DNA of 64,000 nt from Chloranthus sessilifolius (Eukaryota; Streptophyta; Magnoliopsida; Chloranthales; Chloranthaceae), in assembly GCA_021018995.1 (NCBI GenBank), contig CM037596.1, forward strand, positions 11,855,501 to 11,919,500, in the 5' to 3' direction. Shown here piece by piece: positions 12,140 through 24,574 of this stretch. Position 1 is the stretch's first letter; every line of letters starts with the position of its first letter. The notes beneath the pieces are model-generated. The model saw only the letters and a list, made by a program, of their open reading frames with translations. It ran no database searches and was not told where the DNA came from. The translations under genes were made by a program, and so were the position numbers.

Positions 12140-13440
12140 AGGCCCTAGGTTTAGAGGCGGACGTAGCGGAGGTAGGGAAGGTCAAAGAGAGGTTCCTCTG
12201 AGAGAGATTCCCGATGTTGTTGGTACGTCACGGGGATTAGAGTTTCTCTCACAGGCTAATGCTGTTCCAGTAGGACCGAGAAGAGGTAGGAGAGGCAATG
12301 AGGAGAGAATGGAGCAGGTGTTGGAAGCCTTGGCTACCAACGTCGCTCAGCAGACTGCTGCTCTGACTCAGCAGGCAGCTAGACCACCTCATCAGCCAAG
12401 TGGGTTCACGGAGTTTAGGAGAATGAGACTTCCTAATTTATCGAGTTAGACAGATCCCATAGAGGGAGAGGGATGGATAGACGAGATGAAAAAACTTTTT
12501 GAAGTGCTCCAGTGCAATGATGTAGAGAAAGTGCGCTGGGCCACTTTCAAATTAGATGGTGATGCCGGACCTTGGTGGAAGTCGGTGTCACAGAATCGAC
12601 AGAGAGAGAGTTTCCTCACACTCCTTGGACATGGGAGGAGTTTACGGAAGTGTTTTACAATAAATACTTTTCAAAAATTGTGAGGCATCAGTGGGAGGTG
12701 AAGTTCATAGAGCTCAAGCAGGGTGCGATGTCAGTGAGAGAGTACAATGCCTAGTTTGATCGATTGGCTAGGTTCGCACCCCAGCATGTAGCCACTAAGT
12801 TGATGAGAGCATGGAAGTTTCAGCTTGGCCTGAGGCAGAACCTACAAAAGGATGTCGCCATGTGGGAAATGGAGACATATGAGAGAGTTATGGCCAAGGC
12901 TCTCATAGCAAAGGAGGAGAACCAGAAGCAGTTTGCTTGGGGAGACAAGCAGACCAGAGAGAGGTCATTTCAAGGGCAATCTCAGGACCCTGACCAAAAC
13001 AAGAGGGCTAAATTCTCCAGACCGCCGAGATACCCTACACACTCCCGATTGGCGATTTCTTCGGGGCCAAGTTCGTACCAGAGAGCAGCAGTGCCTATAT
13101 TTTCCAGACCATTTCGACAGTCTGATTCTTCTGGTAGCGAGGCCTCAGTGACCCAGGGATCTTCAAAGGTCTCTTCGTTCACTCCAGCTGTGTCATGTGC
13201 AAAGTGTGGGAAGCCACACAAGACAGAGGAGTGCAGAAGGGAGACAGGAGTGTGCTTCAGGTGTGGCAAGATGGGCCATTTGGTTAGGAACTGCCCAGAG
13301 GAGAGCAAAGACGGCAAAGAGCGGTCAGGATCAGTATCTACACAGAGATCTTCTCGACCTGTGATTCAAGGTCGAGCATATGTTGTTACTGCGACCGATG
13401 CTCTAACATCGAATGATGTTATTCAAGGTATGATTAAATT
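12140..13440 (+). pseudogene. gag of element A (broken)
   Basis: Capsid/nucleocapsid polyprotein of a Tekay element. Visible parts are an Arg/Gly-rich N-terminus, a Gln/Ala-rich stretch, a retrotransposon gag domain around 12420-12930 (WATFKLDGDAGPWW; the shifted frame holds TPWTWEEFTEVFYNKYF), then a Ser-rich linker and nucleocapsid zinc knuckles CAKCGKPHKTEEC and CFRCGKMGHLVRNCP (13195-13295). It is broken by in-frame TAG codons near 12448 and at 12752 and by a frameshift near 12600. After the knuckles the frame runs into ~165 bp that does not fit the family (about 13437-13603), possibly an intron starting /gtatga at 13429. Confidence 0.85.
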
Positions 13441-13594
13441 TCGAGTGAGATTATTTATCTAGTAGAATGGACTGGAACTTAGAAAAAGTAGAGTTATTTT
13501 GATTAAATGTTTAAGAGGTTAGTACACATTACACATACACATCTTAAACACTTGATCTAATTATGTGACTGACTTATAAGTGAGCTGAAAGTGT

Positions 13595-14880
13595 ATCGAA
13601 GTTGTGATATTTGTTTCCATCGAGCACGAGTTTTGGTAGACCCAGGCTCTACGCACTCATTTGTTAGGCCTCAATTTACTAAATAATTGAGCGCCACTCC
13701 TGAGCCGTTAGAGTTCATATTGACGGTGTCTATTCCTATGGGAAGTGCAGTGAATGCACTCACAGTGTGTAAATCGGTGATTGTGTCAGTAGATGATCAT
13801 GAGATGCTAACAGATTTAATTTTGTTAGATATGAAAGGATTTGACATCATTCTGGGAATGGACTGGCTATCCGCTTACCACGCGAGCATTGATTACCTTC
13901 GAAAGATCGTGGTTCTTCACCCTCCAAAGGAGCGATCATTCAAATTCTTCGGGGTGAAGTCTAAGGTAGCTCCGTTGATATCAGCTATTCGGGCGGAAAA
14001 GATGATGAAAAGTGGATGCAGTAGATATATGACCTTTCTACAAGAGCAGCGGGAAGAGACGAATGTGATATCTGATATTCACGTTGCATGCGAATATCCC
14101 GATGTGTTTCCTGAGGATTTGCCAGGACTACCACCAGCTCGCGAGATTGAGTTTGTAATAAATCTGGTTCTAGGTACTGAACCAGTATCTAAGGCTCCCT
14201 ATCGGATGGCTCAAGCAGAATTACAAGAGTTAAAGGAGCAGCTGCAAGAACTGCTTGACAAAGGGTTCGTTCGACCTAGTGTGTCTCCTTGGAGAGCACC
14301 AGTGTTGTTTGTCAGAAAGAAGGATGGTTCGATGCGTCTATGCATTAACTATCGACAGTTGAACAAGTTGACGATTAAGAATCATTACCCGCTCCCTAGG
14401 ATCGATGATCTGTTTGATTAGTTACAAGGAGCGAAGTTCTTTACGAAGATTGACTTGAGGTCAGGTTATCATCAGGTACGAGTTAAAGTAGAAGATGTTG
14501 AGAAGACGGTGTTCAGAACCAGATATGGACACTATGAATTCTTGGTTATGCCATTTGGATTGACGAACGCACTTGCGTCTTTTATGGATCTGATGAACCG
14601 AGTGTTTAAACCACACTTGGATAGGTTCGTGGTTGTCTTTGTAGATGACATCCTTGTCTATTCCAAGACAAAGGAGGAACATGAAGGACATTTGTACGTA
14701 GCTTTACAGACCCTTAGAGATCACAAATTATATGCGAGGCTCAGTAAGTGTGAGTTTTGACTGGACCAAGTTAGTTTCTTGAGCCACATTGTCTCTGCTA
14801 AGGGTATAACAGTCGACCCGACAAAGATCGAGGCAGTAGTGAATTAGGAACAGCCGAGAACAGTAACAGAGGTCCGTAGT
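13595..14880 (+). pseudogene. Protease and N-terminal reverse transcriptase of element A (broken)
   Basis: The aspartic protease shows VDPGSTHSF; Pro after the Asp is common in Tekay elements. It is followed by the linker LGMDWL and reverse transcriptase blocks [38 protein letters not shown] and the catalytic FVDDILVYS (about 14635-14665). Stops occur near 13684 (TAA), at 14419 (TAG), 14758 (TGA) and 14845 (TAG). Three of the four fall where the family has Gln (CAG) or Trp (TGG). The frame is cut at 14880 by solo LTR B and resumes at 17503. Confidence 0.9.
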
Positions 14881-17497
14881 TGTAATAGCCCGAAAAATCT
14901 CGTTGAACTATGACCTCGGGATTCGTGTCCGATTGGTCTTAGGTTTGACCATGAGATAGTTCATTGATGAACTTAGGGTGAGGTGAGCGGATGTGATGTG
15001 TGAACCAGTGTAGAAGAGTGGAGAGATAGAGGAGTGGGTAGAGTAGCATACACTGATGGGTGTGTATGTGCTCCACACCGAGAAAAGAGATAAGATAAAA
15101 AGGGTTGAAAACCCTAACTTTCATGTTTTGGTGGTTGAGAGAAGTAAAGAAGAGAGAGAAAGAGAGAGGAGTAAGAGAGGAGTTATTGTGGGTGATTGGA
15201 AGAAGGATTCAAGCATTAAAGAGGCCGGATTTGACGCAAGGAATCCGTTAGAAACCAAAGCTGGAACCCTAGCCTTCCAACCCTAGATTTGAAATCAACT
15301 TGAGATCTATTTAAGGTAAAATTTTTGTAAATAAGATGCATAGATTATAGGGGTTAAGTTGCAGTTAAATGTGGGTTAAATCATAGGATAATGGCTTAGA
15401 AAAATAGAAGAAAAAGTATGGAAAAAGATTGGGAAGAATAGCTCGAAAAGGGGCTGAATCTGACAATTTCGATTAATCGAAATTGGGTTTCGATTAATCG
15501 AAATTGGCCAGGAAGTTGAAAGGTCTGAGGACCCCGATTTCGATTAATCGAATTTGATTTCGATTAATCGACCTTGGATTTCGATTAATCGATTTGGGGA
15601 TCGATTAATCGACTGAGAACCTCCAGTGGACCCCAGGGGTTAAAGGAAATGACTTGAGGAAAAATCGACTAATCGAAATGGGATTTCGATTAATCGATTT
15701 TGGTTTTCAATTAAACGATTTGGAATCGATTAATCAACTTGTGAAACTCATTTATTGATGAGGTCTACCTGCGAAAAGAAGGATTTGATTAATCAAATTG
15801 GACTCAATTAATGTCGAATGAAAACTCATTGTTGAAGAAATTTTGCTCTGCGAAGAGAATTTGATTAATCAAATTGGATTCGATTAATCGAATGAAAACT
15901 TCGCTATTGAGCCGGGAATGGACTTTGCGAAAAGGAGAATTTCGATTAATCGAAATTGCTTCGATTAATCGATATTGACCTTCGATTAATCGATTTTGGA
16001 AATCGATTAATCGAATCAGATTCGATTAATCGATTTTGGAATTCGATTAATCGACTGTAGTAAACTATGTTGACTTTTGGTTTGACTTTAAGATTCTTGG
16101 GGGATCTTATACCTTCTTTATTGCATCCTTTGCGATGTGTTTTACCTGTTATGTGGTACCATAGGTGGTACGTGTGGACTAGTGCACAAGGAGCCACGTG
16201 GAACCTTGATGCATTGATCAAGTGAAGACTTGAGGTAGGGAACACCTTGAACATGTACTTTATTTTACAAGAGCATGTATGTAGTGATATAGATTTCCGT
16301 TCAAATATTTTACTGCTTAAAGAATTGTGAAAAGTGTGTGTGTGTGATATTCATAAGAGTAAACTAACGAGCCATCCCCAGGGGATGAAGAAGTAAAGAG
16401 ATAAGAGCATCAGGTGTGATGCAAGTAAATGGATACATCCCAGGGATGTATCCAAGGATTGAATAATGGTTGATAGGGCCTAACTGATATAAGATAGCAC
16501 ATTTACACGGTGAATAACTATATGTAAGGCACCGATATTTTTGTTATTTGAGGTTTGATAGGGTACCCCACCGACGTGGCGGGATATCCACGACTGACAC
16601 GGCAGGATATCCGTGACCGATACTGGCCGGCGAAACCGTAGGCCAAGTGAGGCTTATCCGTACATAGTAAGCACACCCGTGGGTGTTGATTGAGACAAGT
16701 GAAACGCCACCAATCCCGGGGAAAGGGGCTTGGGTACTATATGGTATTCCTGTGAATACATTAAAAAGCTCTATATAGATGACGATGAAGGGTATCTCAT
16801 CGGGCTCGATGCTATATTGCTCGGGATTACTTAAGTTGAAAGTTTAAGTTTTGCTTTAGGCCATTATTCATGAGCAAATGAAAATATAAGTAATCAACAA
16901 GAAACGAAATGCTTTTTAACTGTTTCATCAACAAGATACATCATGCATGACATATCATAGAATATATGTGAGTTATAATTTATATGTTCAATGATGTTTG
17001 TTCCTATTGAGCTAGGATGTAGCTCACCCTATAGACTATATACGTCACAGTCCACTATTATCAATCGCCAGCGGCAGAGCCGATCCCGTGGTCGGATCTT
17101 GCAGCCGGTGACGAGTTGGAGCCACCTCCAGAGGACTTCTTCTAGAGGACTCCGCTGTGCCACTTTGAGGGATTGTACATAGAGTTTTGTACGGCTTGGT
17201 ATGTCAAGCCTTGATTTTGTGAAAACCATGTATATAAGGTTTTGGATTATTCTTTTGGGACGAACCATCCGTGATGATTTCTATCATCGATGGTTCGGAT
17301 CGATTCTCCATTCATGTAGGGGCATGAGGGTAGAACTGTCTTTTGGAAAGTTAATTAATATAGATTTAAATTCCGCAATTTCATTTATAGTACTTTTGAT
17401 GCTTGATATACCAGTGTTCCTTGCTTAGCTAAGGGCACGGTCAAGATGATCGTGCTGATGGCACGGGTTTCGGGGTGCCGAAATCCGGGCTGTCACA
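14881..17497 (+). mobile_element. Solo LTR B, inserted in pol of element A
   Basis: 2617 bp beginning TGTAATAGCCCG and ending GGGCTGTCACA, flanked by a perfect 5-bp duplication GTAGT (14876-14880 and 17498-17502). Removing it and one GTAGT restores the pol frame exactly at the [11 protein letters not shown] motif, so the boundaries are certain. There is no internal domain or second LTR, hence a solo LTR left by recombination. It carries its own palindrome array, a GAGCTA..TAGCTC stem (17009-17025), a mini-exon ending EDFF and a stem-loop (17261-17297). The same family as LTR E at 62388. Confidence 0.96.
15465..16054. repeat. Array of TCGATTAATCGA palindromes in LTR B
   Basis: About twenty copies of the 12-bp perfect palindrome TCGATTAATCGA, some extended to AATTTCGATTAATCGAAATT, with some decayed copies such as TTGATTAATCAA. 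Same position in the LTR as the arrays of LTRs A, D and E, but a different sequence from each. Confidence 0.95.
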
Positions 17498-19651
17498 GTA
17501 GTTTTCTTGGGTTAGCAGGATACTACCGACGATTTGTAGAGAGGTTCTCCAAGCTATCGAGTCCACTTACTCAACTCACCAAGAAGAATGCTAAGTTCGA
17601 TTGGACTGATCAATGTGAAAAGAGTTTCCAGGAACTAAAGACGCGTCTAACTACAGCACCGGTGTTAGCTATACCTTCTGGCAGAGGGGGTTTCGCCATC
17701 TACAGTGACGCATCTTATAGTGGTTTGGGTTGTGTCCTCAACCAGCATAAAAAGGTTATCGCGTATGGCTCTAAACAGCTTAAGGAACATGAGAAAAATT
17801 ATCCAACTCATGATCTGGAGTTAGCGACGGTGATCTTTGCTTTAAAGATCTGGAGGCACTACTTATACGGTGAGACATTTGATATCTTCACCGACCACAA
17901 AAGTTTCAAGTATCTGGTTACCCAGAAGGATTTGAATATGCGACAGCGCAGATGGATGGAGTTCTTGAAGGATTACGATTGTTCCATCTAGTATCACCCT
18001 GGAAAGGCTAATGTTGTGGCAGATTCTTTGAGCAGGAAGTCTTCAGTTCAGTTGACACACCTTATCACCAGAGTACAGCAGTGGCATCTACTTGAGGACC
18101 TGGCCTTGTGCGATACGCTGATTGGCGTCAAAGGTTCAGCGGCATTGATGGCTACTTTTGTGATACGGCCCACATTATTTGATAACGTGCGTAAACTCCA
18201 GATGATTGATGATGAGCTTATGGCCATTAGAAAGGATGTGATCAACGAGATCAGGCCTGATTTTATCATCAAAGATGATGATACTTTGCTATTTAGAGAT
18301 CGGATGTGCATACTTGATACAAAAGATCTTAAAGATACAATTTTGGAGGAAGCGCACAAGCCTACATATGCTATACATCCTGGGAGTACCAAAATGTACC
18401 AAGATCTCAAGCAAAGTTTTTGGTGGAGAGGACTGAAGAAAGATGTTGCAGATTATGTTTCTCGGTGTTTGGTCTGCCAGCAGGTGAAAGTAGACCATCG
18501 AAATCCAGCAAGTTTATTACAACCATTATCAGTGCCAGAGTGGAAGTGGGAAGCCATTTCTATAAATTTTATTTTGGGATTGTCGAGCACATTGAGAAAG
18601 AACAATGTCATCTGGGTAATTGCAGATCGCCTGACAAAGTGTGCACATTTTCTGCAGTATTGGACTACATATACAACCAATAAGCTTGCAGAGTTGTACC
18701 TGAATGAGATAGTTCGGTTATATGACATACCAGTCAGCATCGTGTGTGATAGAGATCCGCTCTAATGCTCAAGAAGGCATGGGTTCTAAACTGAGTTCAT
18801 TTCGGCTTCATCCTCGTATGTATGGGCGGAGAGAGTGAACCAGATCATAGAGGATATGTTGCGTGCATATATGTTGGACTTTCATGGTTCATGGGATCAA
18901 CATTTGCCTCTAATCGAGTTCGCTTATAATAACAGCTATCAGTCAAGTATTGGGATTGTGCCTTATGAAGACTTGTATGGACGACAATGCAAGTCTCCTT
19001 TGAATTGGGAAGAAATCGGTGAGAAGCTTGTTTTGGGACCTGATATCGTGGACAGTATAATCAAGACAGTTCGGTTGATCTGCGAAAGATTGAGGGTTGC
19101 TCAAAGTCGCCAAAAGAGCTATGCCGATCTCCATCGGACGCACGTCGAGTTTCAGGTATACCCAAATACGTTTGAGAAAGTTATTATTTATAGTTAAAAT
19201 GATTGGCTATGAAATTAACCATTGTTTTCAGGTTGGAGACAAGGTCTTTGTGAAGATCTCGCCAATCAAGGGCGTGATGCGCTTCGAAAAGTGTGGAAAG
19301 CTGAGTCCTCGATATATCGGCCCCTTTGAGGTACTGGAACGGGTTGGCGAAGTCGCTTATCGGATTGCTTTGCCACCGCAGTTGGTGAGCATACATAACG
19401 TTTTTCATGTTTCCATGCTGCGACGATACGTGCGCGACCCGACTCACGTCTTGGATTTCCAGCCGATTGAGTTACAGGAGGACCTGACGGTGATTGAGGA
19501 ACCGATCGCGATTTTGGATCATAGAGATCAAGTCTTGCGGACCAAGTTGATTCCACTGGTACTTGTCAAGTGGAGGAATCATTCAGCTTTGGAAGCTACT
19601 TGGGAACGCGCAACTGAGATTCGCGAGCAGTACCCGCATTTGTTCACCTGA
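17498..19651 (+). pseudogene. RNase H, integrase and chromodomain-like C-terminus of element A (broken)
   Basis: Continues pol after solo LTR B. RNase H shows [14 protein letters not shown] and [10 protein letters not shown]. The integrase zinc domain has HPGSTKMYQ and CLVCQQVK, and the integrase core follows. The first catalytic Asp of the core is Asn here (SINFILGL instead of the family's MDF), so the enzyme would be dead. Part of the core after CDRDP is lost or frameshifted (18760-18830), then [13 protein letters not shown] continues. The C-terminal SPRYIGPFEV, NVFHVSMLR and VKWRNHSALEATWE blocks match the Tekay chromodomain-type tail. A TAG at 17989 replaces a conserved Gln. A 76-nt intron splits the C-terminal domain (19156-19231). 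Confidence 0.9.
19156..19231 (+). other. Intron in the integrase C-terminal region of element A
   Basis: GAGTTTCAG/gtatac ... ttgttttcag/GTTGGAGAC. Splicing joins VEFQ to VGDKVF in frame, exactly as in intronless relatives; unspliced, the frame stops at about 19195. Element C has a 77-nt interruption at the identical position (56484-56560). Confidence 0.85.
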
Positions 19652-19846
19652 CATGAGAGGCACATTTTTTACTTTCGCTTCAAGATTCAGCATCATAATT
19701 GTATTTCTTAAGTCTGTGCGAGCGTCATTGACTCGAGAAATCTATTATTGCGGGTGCGGTATGTGAGGTACATGTACCTTGTTTTTAAAATGCGGACGGT
19801 TCGCATTTCGGAAGGGACTGTGTTGAGAAACCAAGTCACAGTCAAC

Positions 19847-20249
19847 ATTGATCGATCAATAGAGGAATTGATCGATCAATTTGGTGATTGATCGATCAAC
19901 ACAGAGTGGTGATCGATCAATGATGGTGTGTTCTAGTACTTAGTTTTGGGTGATTGATCGATCAATGATGGTATTGATCGATCAATTTTCATGGTGTTGA
20001 TCAATCACCTAGGTTGGTTGATCGATCAAAGTAGACTATTGATCGATCAACAAGTGTAGTGATCAATCAATTAAGGTGTCATTGATCGATCAACAGTAGA
20101 TGATTGATCGATCTACGCATCGGGCTAGGGCATTAAGATGCTTCATTGATCGATCAATGAGTTCATTGATCGATCAATACTGGGGATTTAAGTTAAAATT
20201 GGGATTTCGAACGGCCATTTGCACCAAGCGTAAGAGTGATCGATCAAGG
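19847..20249. repeat. Third TTGATCGATCAA array, between pol and the extra ORF of element A
   Basis: About fifteen copies or near-copies of the same palindrome found in both LTRs of element A, here in the internal region just upstream of the extra ORF. The spacers differ from those of the LTR arrays, so this is not simply an LTR fragment. Confidence 0.93.
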
Positions 20250-20406
20250 GGTTTTTGGCACTGTACGTTCAACCTCCCTTGCGACAGGTTTTCGGTCATT
20301 CGACTCCTTCCACGTGATTCGAGTGGATTTCCCTCCATTCGCTCGGTAACATCTTCATTTCGCTTCTTTTTTATTCTTTTTGTCGTTCCTTTTGCAATTT
20401 TTGACC

Positions 20407-21809
20407 ATGGGGCCGCGAATGAAGAACGCTTCGGGTAATGTACCCACTTCCCGGGCTCGTACACCCATACCGCCCACTGATTCGGTTCCCCAGACCTCTG
20501 TGCCACCTGTGGCATCTGTTTCGGACGTGGTTCCACCCGTCCAAATCTTCGTCCCGACCCAAATCGAACGTGAAGTCCCCAATCCATGGTGGACTTCCAA
20601 TACCTTTCTTCCTGAGTATGTGTTCACCTCCTCTCTTTACGAGGATCAGCCCGAAATGGTTTGGGCCAAAGGTTAGATCCAACGGCTCGGGTTGAAGCCT
20701 TTGTTAGAGCCATTCCACGATCATTACTGTCCCCAGATCGTGAGGCTCTTCTTCCAGAACCTTCGTTGGGGTGATAGTCAAGACCGACTCGTCACTTCCA
20801 TTGACGGGTTCGAGTATAAATTCAACCAATTCCATGTAGCGGCGCCTGCCCTTCAGTGCACGTCCGTTTACATTGAGACATGTGGTTTGGATGCCCCCTA
20901 TGTTAAAGATGTCCCTTTTACTGATATGGTCACCAAAATGACCCAGGTCAGCATGGGCAAGGGCAATCCGTCACACGGGCCCAATTACCCGACAAATTGT
21001 GGATGCTTGATACCTATATCAAGTGTGCACTTAACCCATTCTTGCACAAGTCCTCACAGACCGGTGTTGTGCAACAAGCCCTGTTTTCAGCCTTTGAGAA
21101 CCATTGGTTCTTTATGGCTGACTTGGTCATTGATGGCATTGTCAATGCCAAGGACCTCATGTCTGAGAAGGTCAAGTCGGGGGTCAAGAAACAGATCCCC
21201 TACGCGCGCCTCATTACCAAAATGGTGGAGCAATACGTTGCTCTCCGCGAGGCGTACAACTTGGCTCCCAATGAGCCACGCTTGGTCAACAACACCAAGG
21301 TCTTCTACCTAAGGGATTGGACCAAGAGCTACAACCTCCTAGTTAGACGGCTCCCAGAGGGTGAGGAGGACGCAGATGAGCCCGTTGAGCCTGCTGTTGC
21401 AGAGGGTGTAGCGCCCGCTGAGCCTGTGCTTGGAGAGGGGGAGGCACCATGCGATCCATCACCTCAGCCTGAGGTGTCTACCCGTCCTGCCCCCACCACA
21501 CCCTGTAGACCACCCCGTCACACCACGTCACATCCCCCTCCTCCCTCCGTCGATGTTGCCGCCGTGCTTTGTGATCTCGTGAAGGGTAACTGTCGCATAC
21601 ATGAGCGTTTGGATGGCATGGAGGTGTTCCAGCGACAGATTCATCGTTGGTTGGATTATCATGAGGGCATGCACGAGCTCGTCATGCAGCATTTATACGC
21701 CACTACATCCACGCCGATGATTGCCCACGCCAGCCAGCACGTGGTGGATCCTCGCGACTACCGTATGCCGCCACCCCGCCCCAGCAGACCTACGCCTGAT
21801 GAGGCCTGA
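20407..21809 (+). pseudogene. Extra ORF of element A: putative plant transposon protein domain (Transposase_32-like)
   Basis: Sense-strand ORF between pol and the 3' LTR. From the ATG at 20407 come a Pro/Thr/Val-rich head, NPWWTSNTFLPEYVF, then after a TAG (20675) LEPFHDHYCPQIVRLFFQNL and DGFEYKFNQFHV. After a frameshift near 20995, LWMLDTYIKCALNPFLHKSS runs to VKKQIPYARLITKMVEQ, then an acidic Pro-rich linker and a C-terminal stretch with ICHE-like helices (NCRIHERLDGMEV, RQIHRWLDYH). The order matches, from memory, the domain of unknown function named putative plant transposon protein, often found as an added ORF in gypsy elements. It is not gag, pol or env. About 470 codons; G+C is higher than in the surroundings. 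Function unknown. Confidence 0.7.
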
Positions 21810-22016
21810 CCTTCCGACGTCCCGATTGGTAATTGCTAACCTCTTATCTTTAATTCTGTTAATTATTTCTATATATGTAGTGTACGGTATTTATTCTGCA
21901 TTTCATTTCATATTCAGTCTGCCTACCTTTTTATTCCTGTTTGTCATGTTTGCCTGCTACATTTCCTCACTGCAATTCCTATACCCTCCCTGACATTTTC
22001 AAGGACGAAAATTCCT

Positions 22017-22026
22017 AAGGGGGGGA
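22017..22026 (+). other. Polypurine tract of element A
   Basis: AAGGGGGGGA, followed by TAA and then the 3' LTR at 22030. This is the standard position for priming plus-strand synthesis. Confidence 0.9.
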
Positions 22027-22029
22027 TAA

Positions 22030-24526
22030 TGTAACGACCCTGAAATTCTGAACAAGAATCTGACTGTTTCGATATGCGTGCTCGATACGAAAATCGAGAC
22101 AAATTTTAAAAATTAATAATGAATATTATTTGAAATAATGTTACCCTGCAATTAGACGAAGTCATGTATGAAATCTCTCGTGAGTCCGAGTCATGTAGGA
22201 CGTCGATGCAGCATGTTACACCGTAGCGATCGTGTTCACGCTTTACATCAGAGACAAACTTAGGGTCTAAATTGAAATATCAGAGATATTTCAGTTTAGG
22301 TAGCTTATAAAGGAAGGAAGAGACCTAGAGAGATCTCCTTCTTCTTCCTCTTGTTCTTGAGCTAGAATCCTGTAGCTAGGTTGGGTCCCGAGTGTATTCT
22401 TCGAGGAAATAAGGTTAGGAATACCGAGATCATGCGTCAGTCTGAGTTAGGGTAGGGTGAGTTCAATAAAATGAGCTCAAGTATAATTTATGTGTGTGTG
22501 AAACCTCTGCGTGCGAAATCGGAATCAATAAATTACTTGTTAGAGTCACACCAGTGAAACAGCCTGAGTTCTGAATCTGAAACCCTATTCCGGATCGTTT
22601 TGCCGAAACCCCGACAGGACCCAAATCAAGGTATGTATGTGCATCTAAATTGGGCAAGTTTAAAGCCCTTATTTTGTGTTTAATGCATGTGAAGTAATGG
22701 TTTGAAACCATTAATGAAAAAAAGGTTGGAATTAGGTCAAAGAAATGACCTCCATTAATGATATAGGAGCTGTCATTATTGATCGATCAATGCTAGATTG
22801 ATCGATCAATGAAGGGTATTGATCGATCAATAAGGGTGTTGATCGATCAATTCGTATAAGCTTTAAAGAAGGAACAGTGGACTTGAATTTCTGAAAGTTC
22901 AGAGTTCGAAGGGTGTTGATCAATCAATCAGTGAACAGATCGATCAATTCTGAGTATTGATCGATCACAGAGAGAGTGATCGATCAATGGCTAGTATTGA
23001 TCGATCAAAGATGGTATTGATAGATCACTAGTGTGTGTTGATCGATCAATAAGGAGATTGATCGATCAATCTGTATAAGTGACAAAAGGGAACAGAAAGA
23101 GGGAAATTTAAAAATTTAAGGTATTGATCGATCAATGAGACGGATTGATCGATCAACTAAGCTGGTGATTGATCAATTATACTCTGTCAAAGTGTGAGGA
23201 GAAGGGAGCCATTGATCGATCAATTTAGGTATTGATCGATCAATGAAGGGTGTTGATCGATCAATAAAGGCTAGTGATCGATCAACTACCTTTGTTGCTT
23301 GTGAAGTAATTAGAGGGTATTGATCGATCAATGGGGCCATTGATCGATCAATAAGGAGGATTGATCGATCAATCAAGGGGGTGATCGATCAATCACCCCT
23401 GTTTTTGACCTGTTTTGTTTCTATAAATTTAATGCTACTGGACACCGCGCCAGTTGATATTCTGACATACCTGACACGTAGTATACTATATTTATGGTCT
23501 AGGATCAGACCATGACGCTTTAAAAAGCTTTAGATTTGCTTAGAAAGAGGTCTAACCTGAGGTAGGGGAAAACCAACCTAAACTATTTTTTACTATGATT
23601 TCATGATTCTTTCATATCTGCATCCTGATTTCTATTTTGACAAGCATGTTAGCATATCATAAATTCTTGTTATCTCGTATTCCTGTTTTCTGATTTTGTA
23701 TTCTAAAAGCTGCTCCTGATTTCTGCTATCTGATTTGTGAGGTCTATGTGTGTATGTGATTTTGATGATTTAATCAGATGATCTCCACAAACTCGGTGGT
23801 ATATCCGTGCATGGCACACTTGTGCATCTGCTTTTTTAATCCCTCGGCACAATTGCACTCCATAGATGAGGCATTGTTGCACCCTGAAATTGTTCATGTG
23901 AACGACGATTGGTTGGGGTTTCCTATCGGTAGATTCCTGTTTACTCCATGTTATATATTCACGGGAGTTTCTTAAGTTAGAAAATATATACAATTTAAGT
24001 CACTGATTATGTACTCGCATAGCATCTGTTTCTTGTTTAAAAGCTCAGTATTTGATCGGATTTTGCCCTGTTTGCATGTTCTGATTTGATTTCCTGCTTT
24101 GAGATATCATGTCTTGCATATTCAATACATTTTAGTTGGAATTCTTCTATTGAGCTAGGATGTAGCTCACCCTGTTTTCTACAACAATTTTAGGTTCTGA
24201 GGCTAGAGCTCCCGACACCGAGAGCGACCTTGACTACCAGCCTGATCTAGAGGCTGAGGCTGAGGACGAGGAGACTAACGTCCAGGCGGACGATTTTTAT
24301 CCTTAGTCTGGGTATACGAGTCTGCTATTTTTAAGATTTTGTATAGAACTTTGAATTATTGTGTGCCTGGTGGCCACTTTTTGTAATTACTTCCTGTAGA
24401 TGCTTTTCTTTTTATTGTATTATTATATATTCCATTGGAACCATTAGCAGGAACCATTGTTTTGGGTGATGGATGTCCATTACCAGTGGTTCTTCTTGGT
24501 TCCTTTTTGGGAATGTATATTCTTTT

Positions 24527-24574
<48 letters not shown>

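Noticed and set aside
11680..12148. ORFs with IYIYIY runs near 11680-12148, 24356-24706 and 33507-33689
   Set aside because: These are translations of (TA)n microsatellites inside LTRs or spacers.
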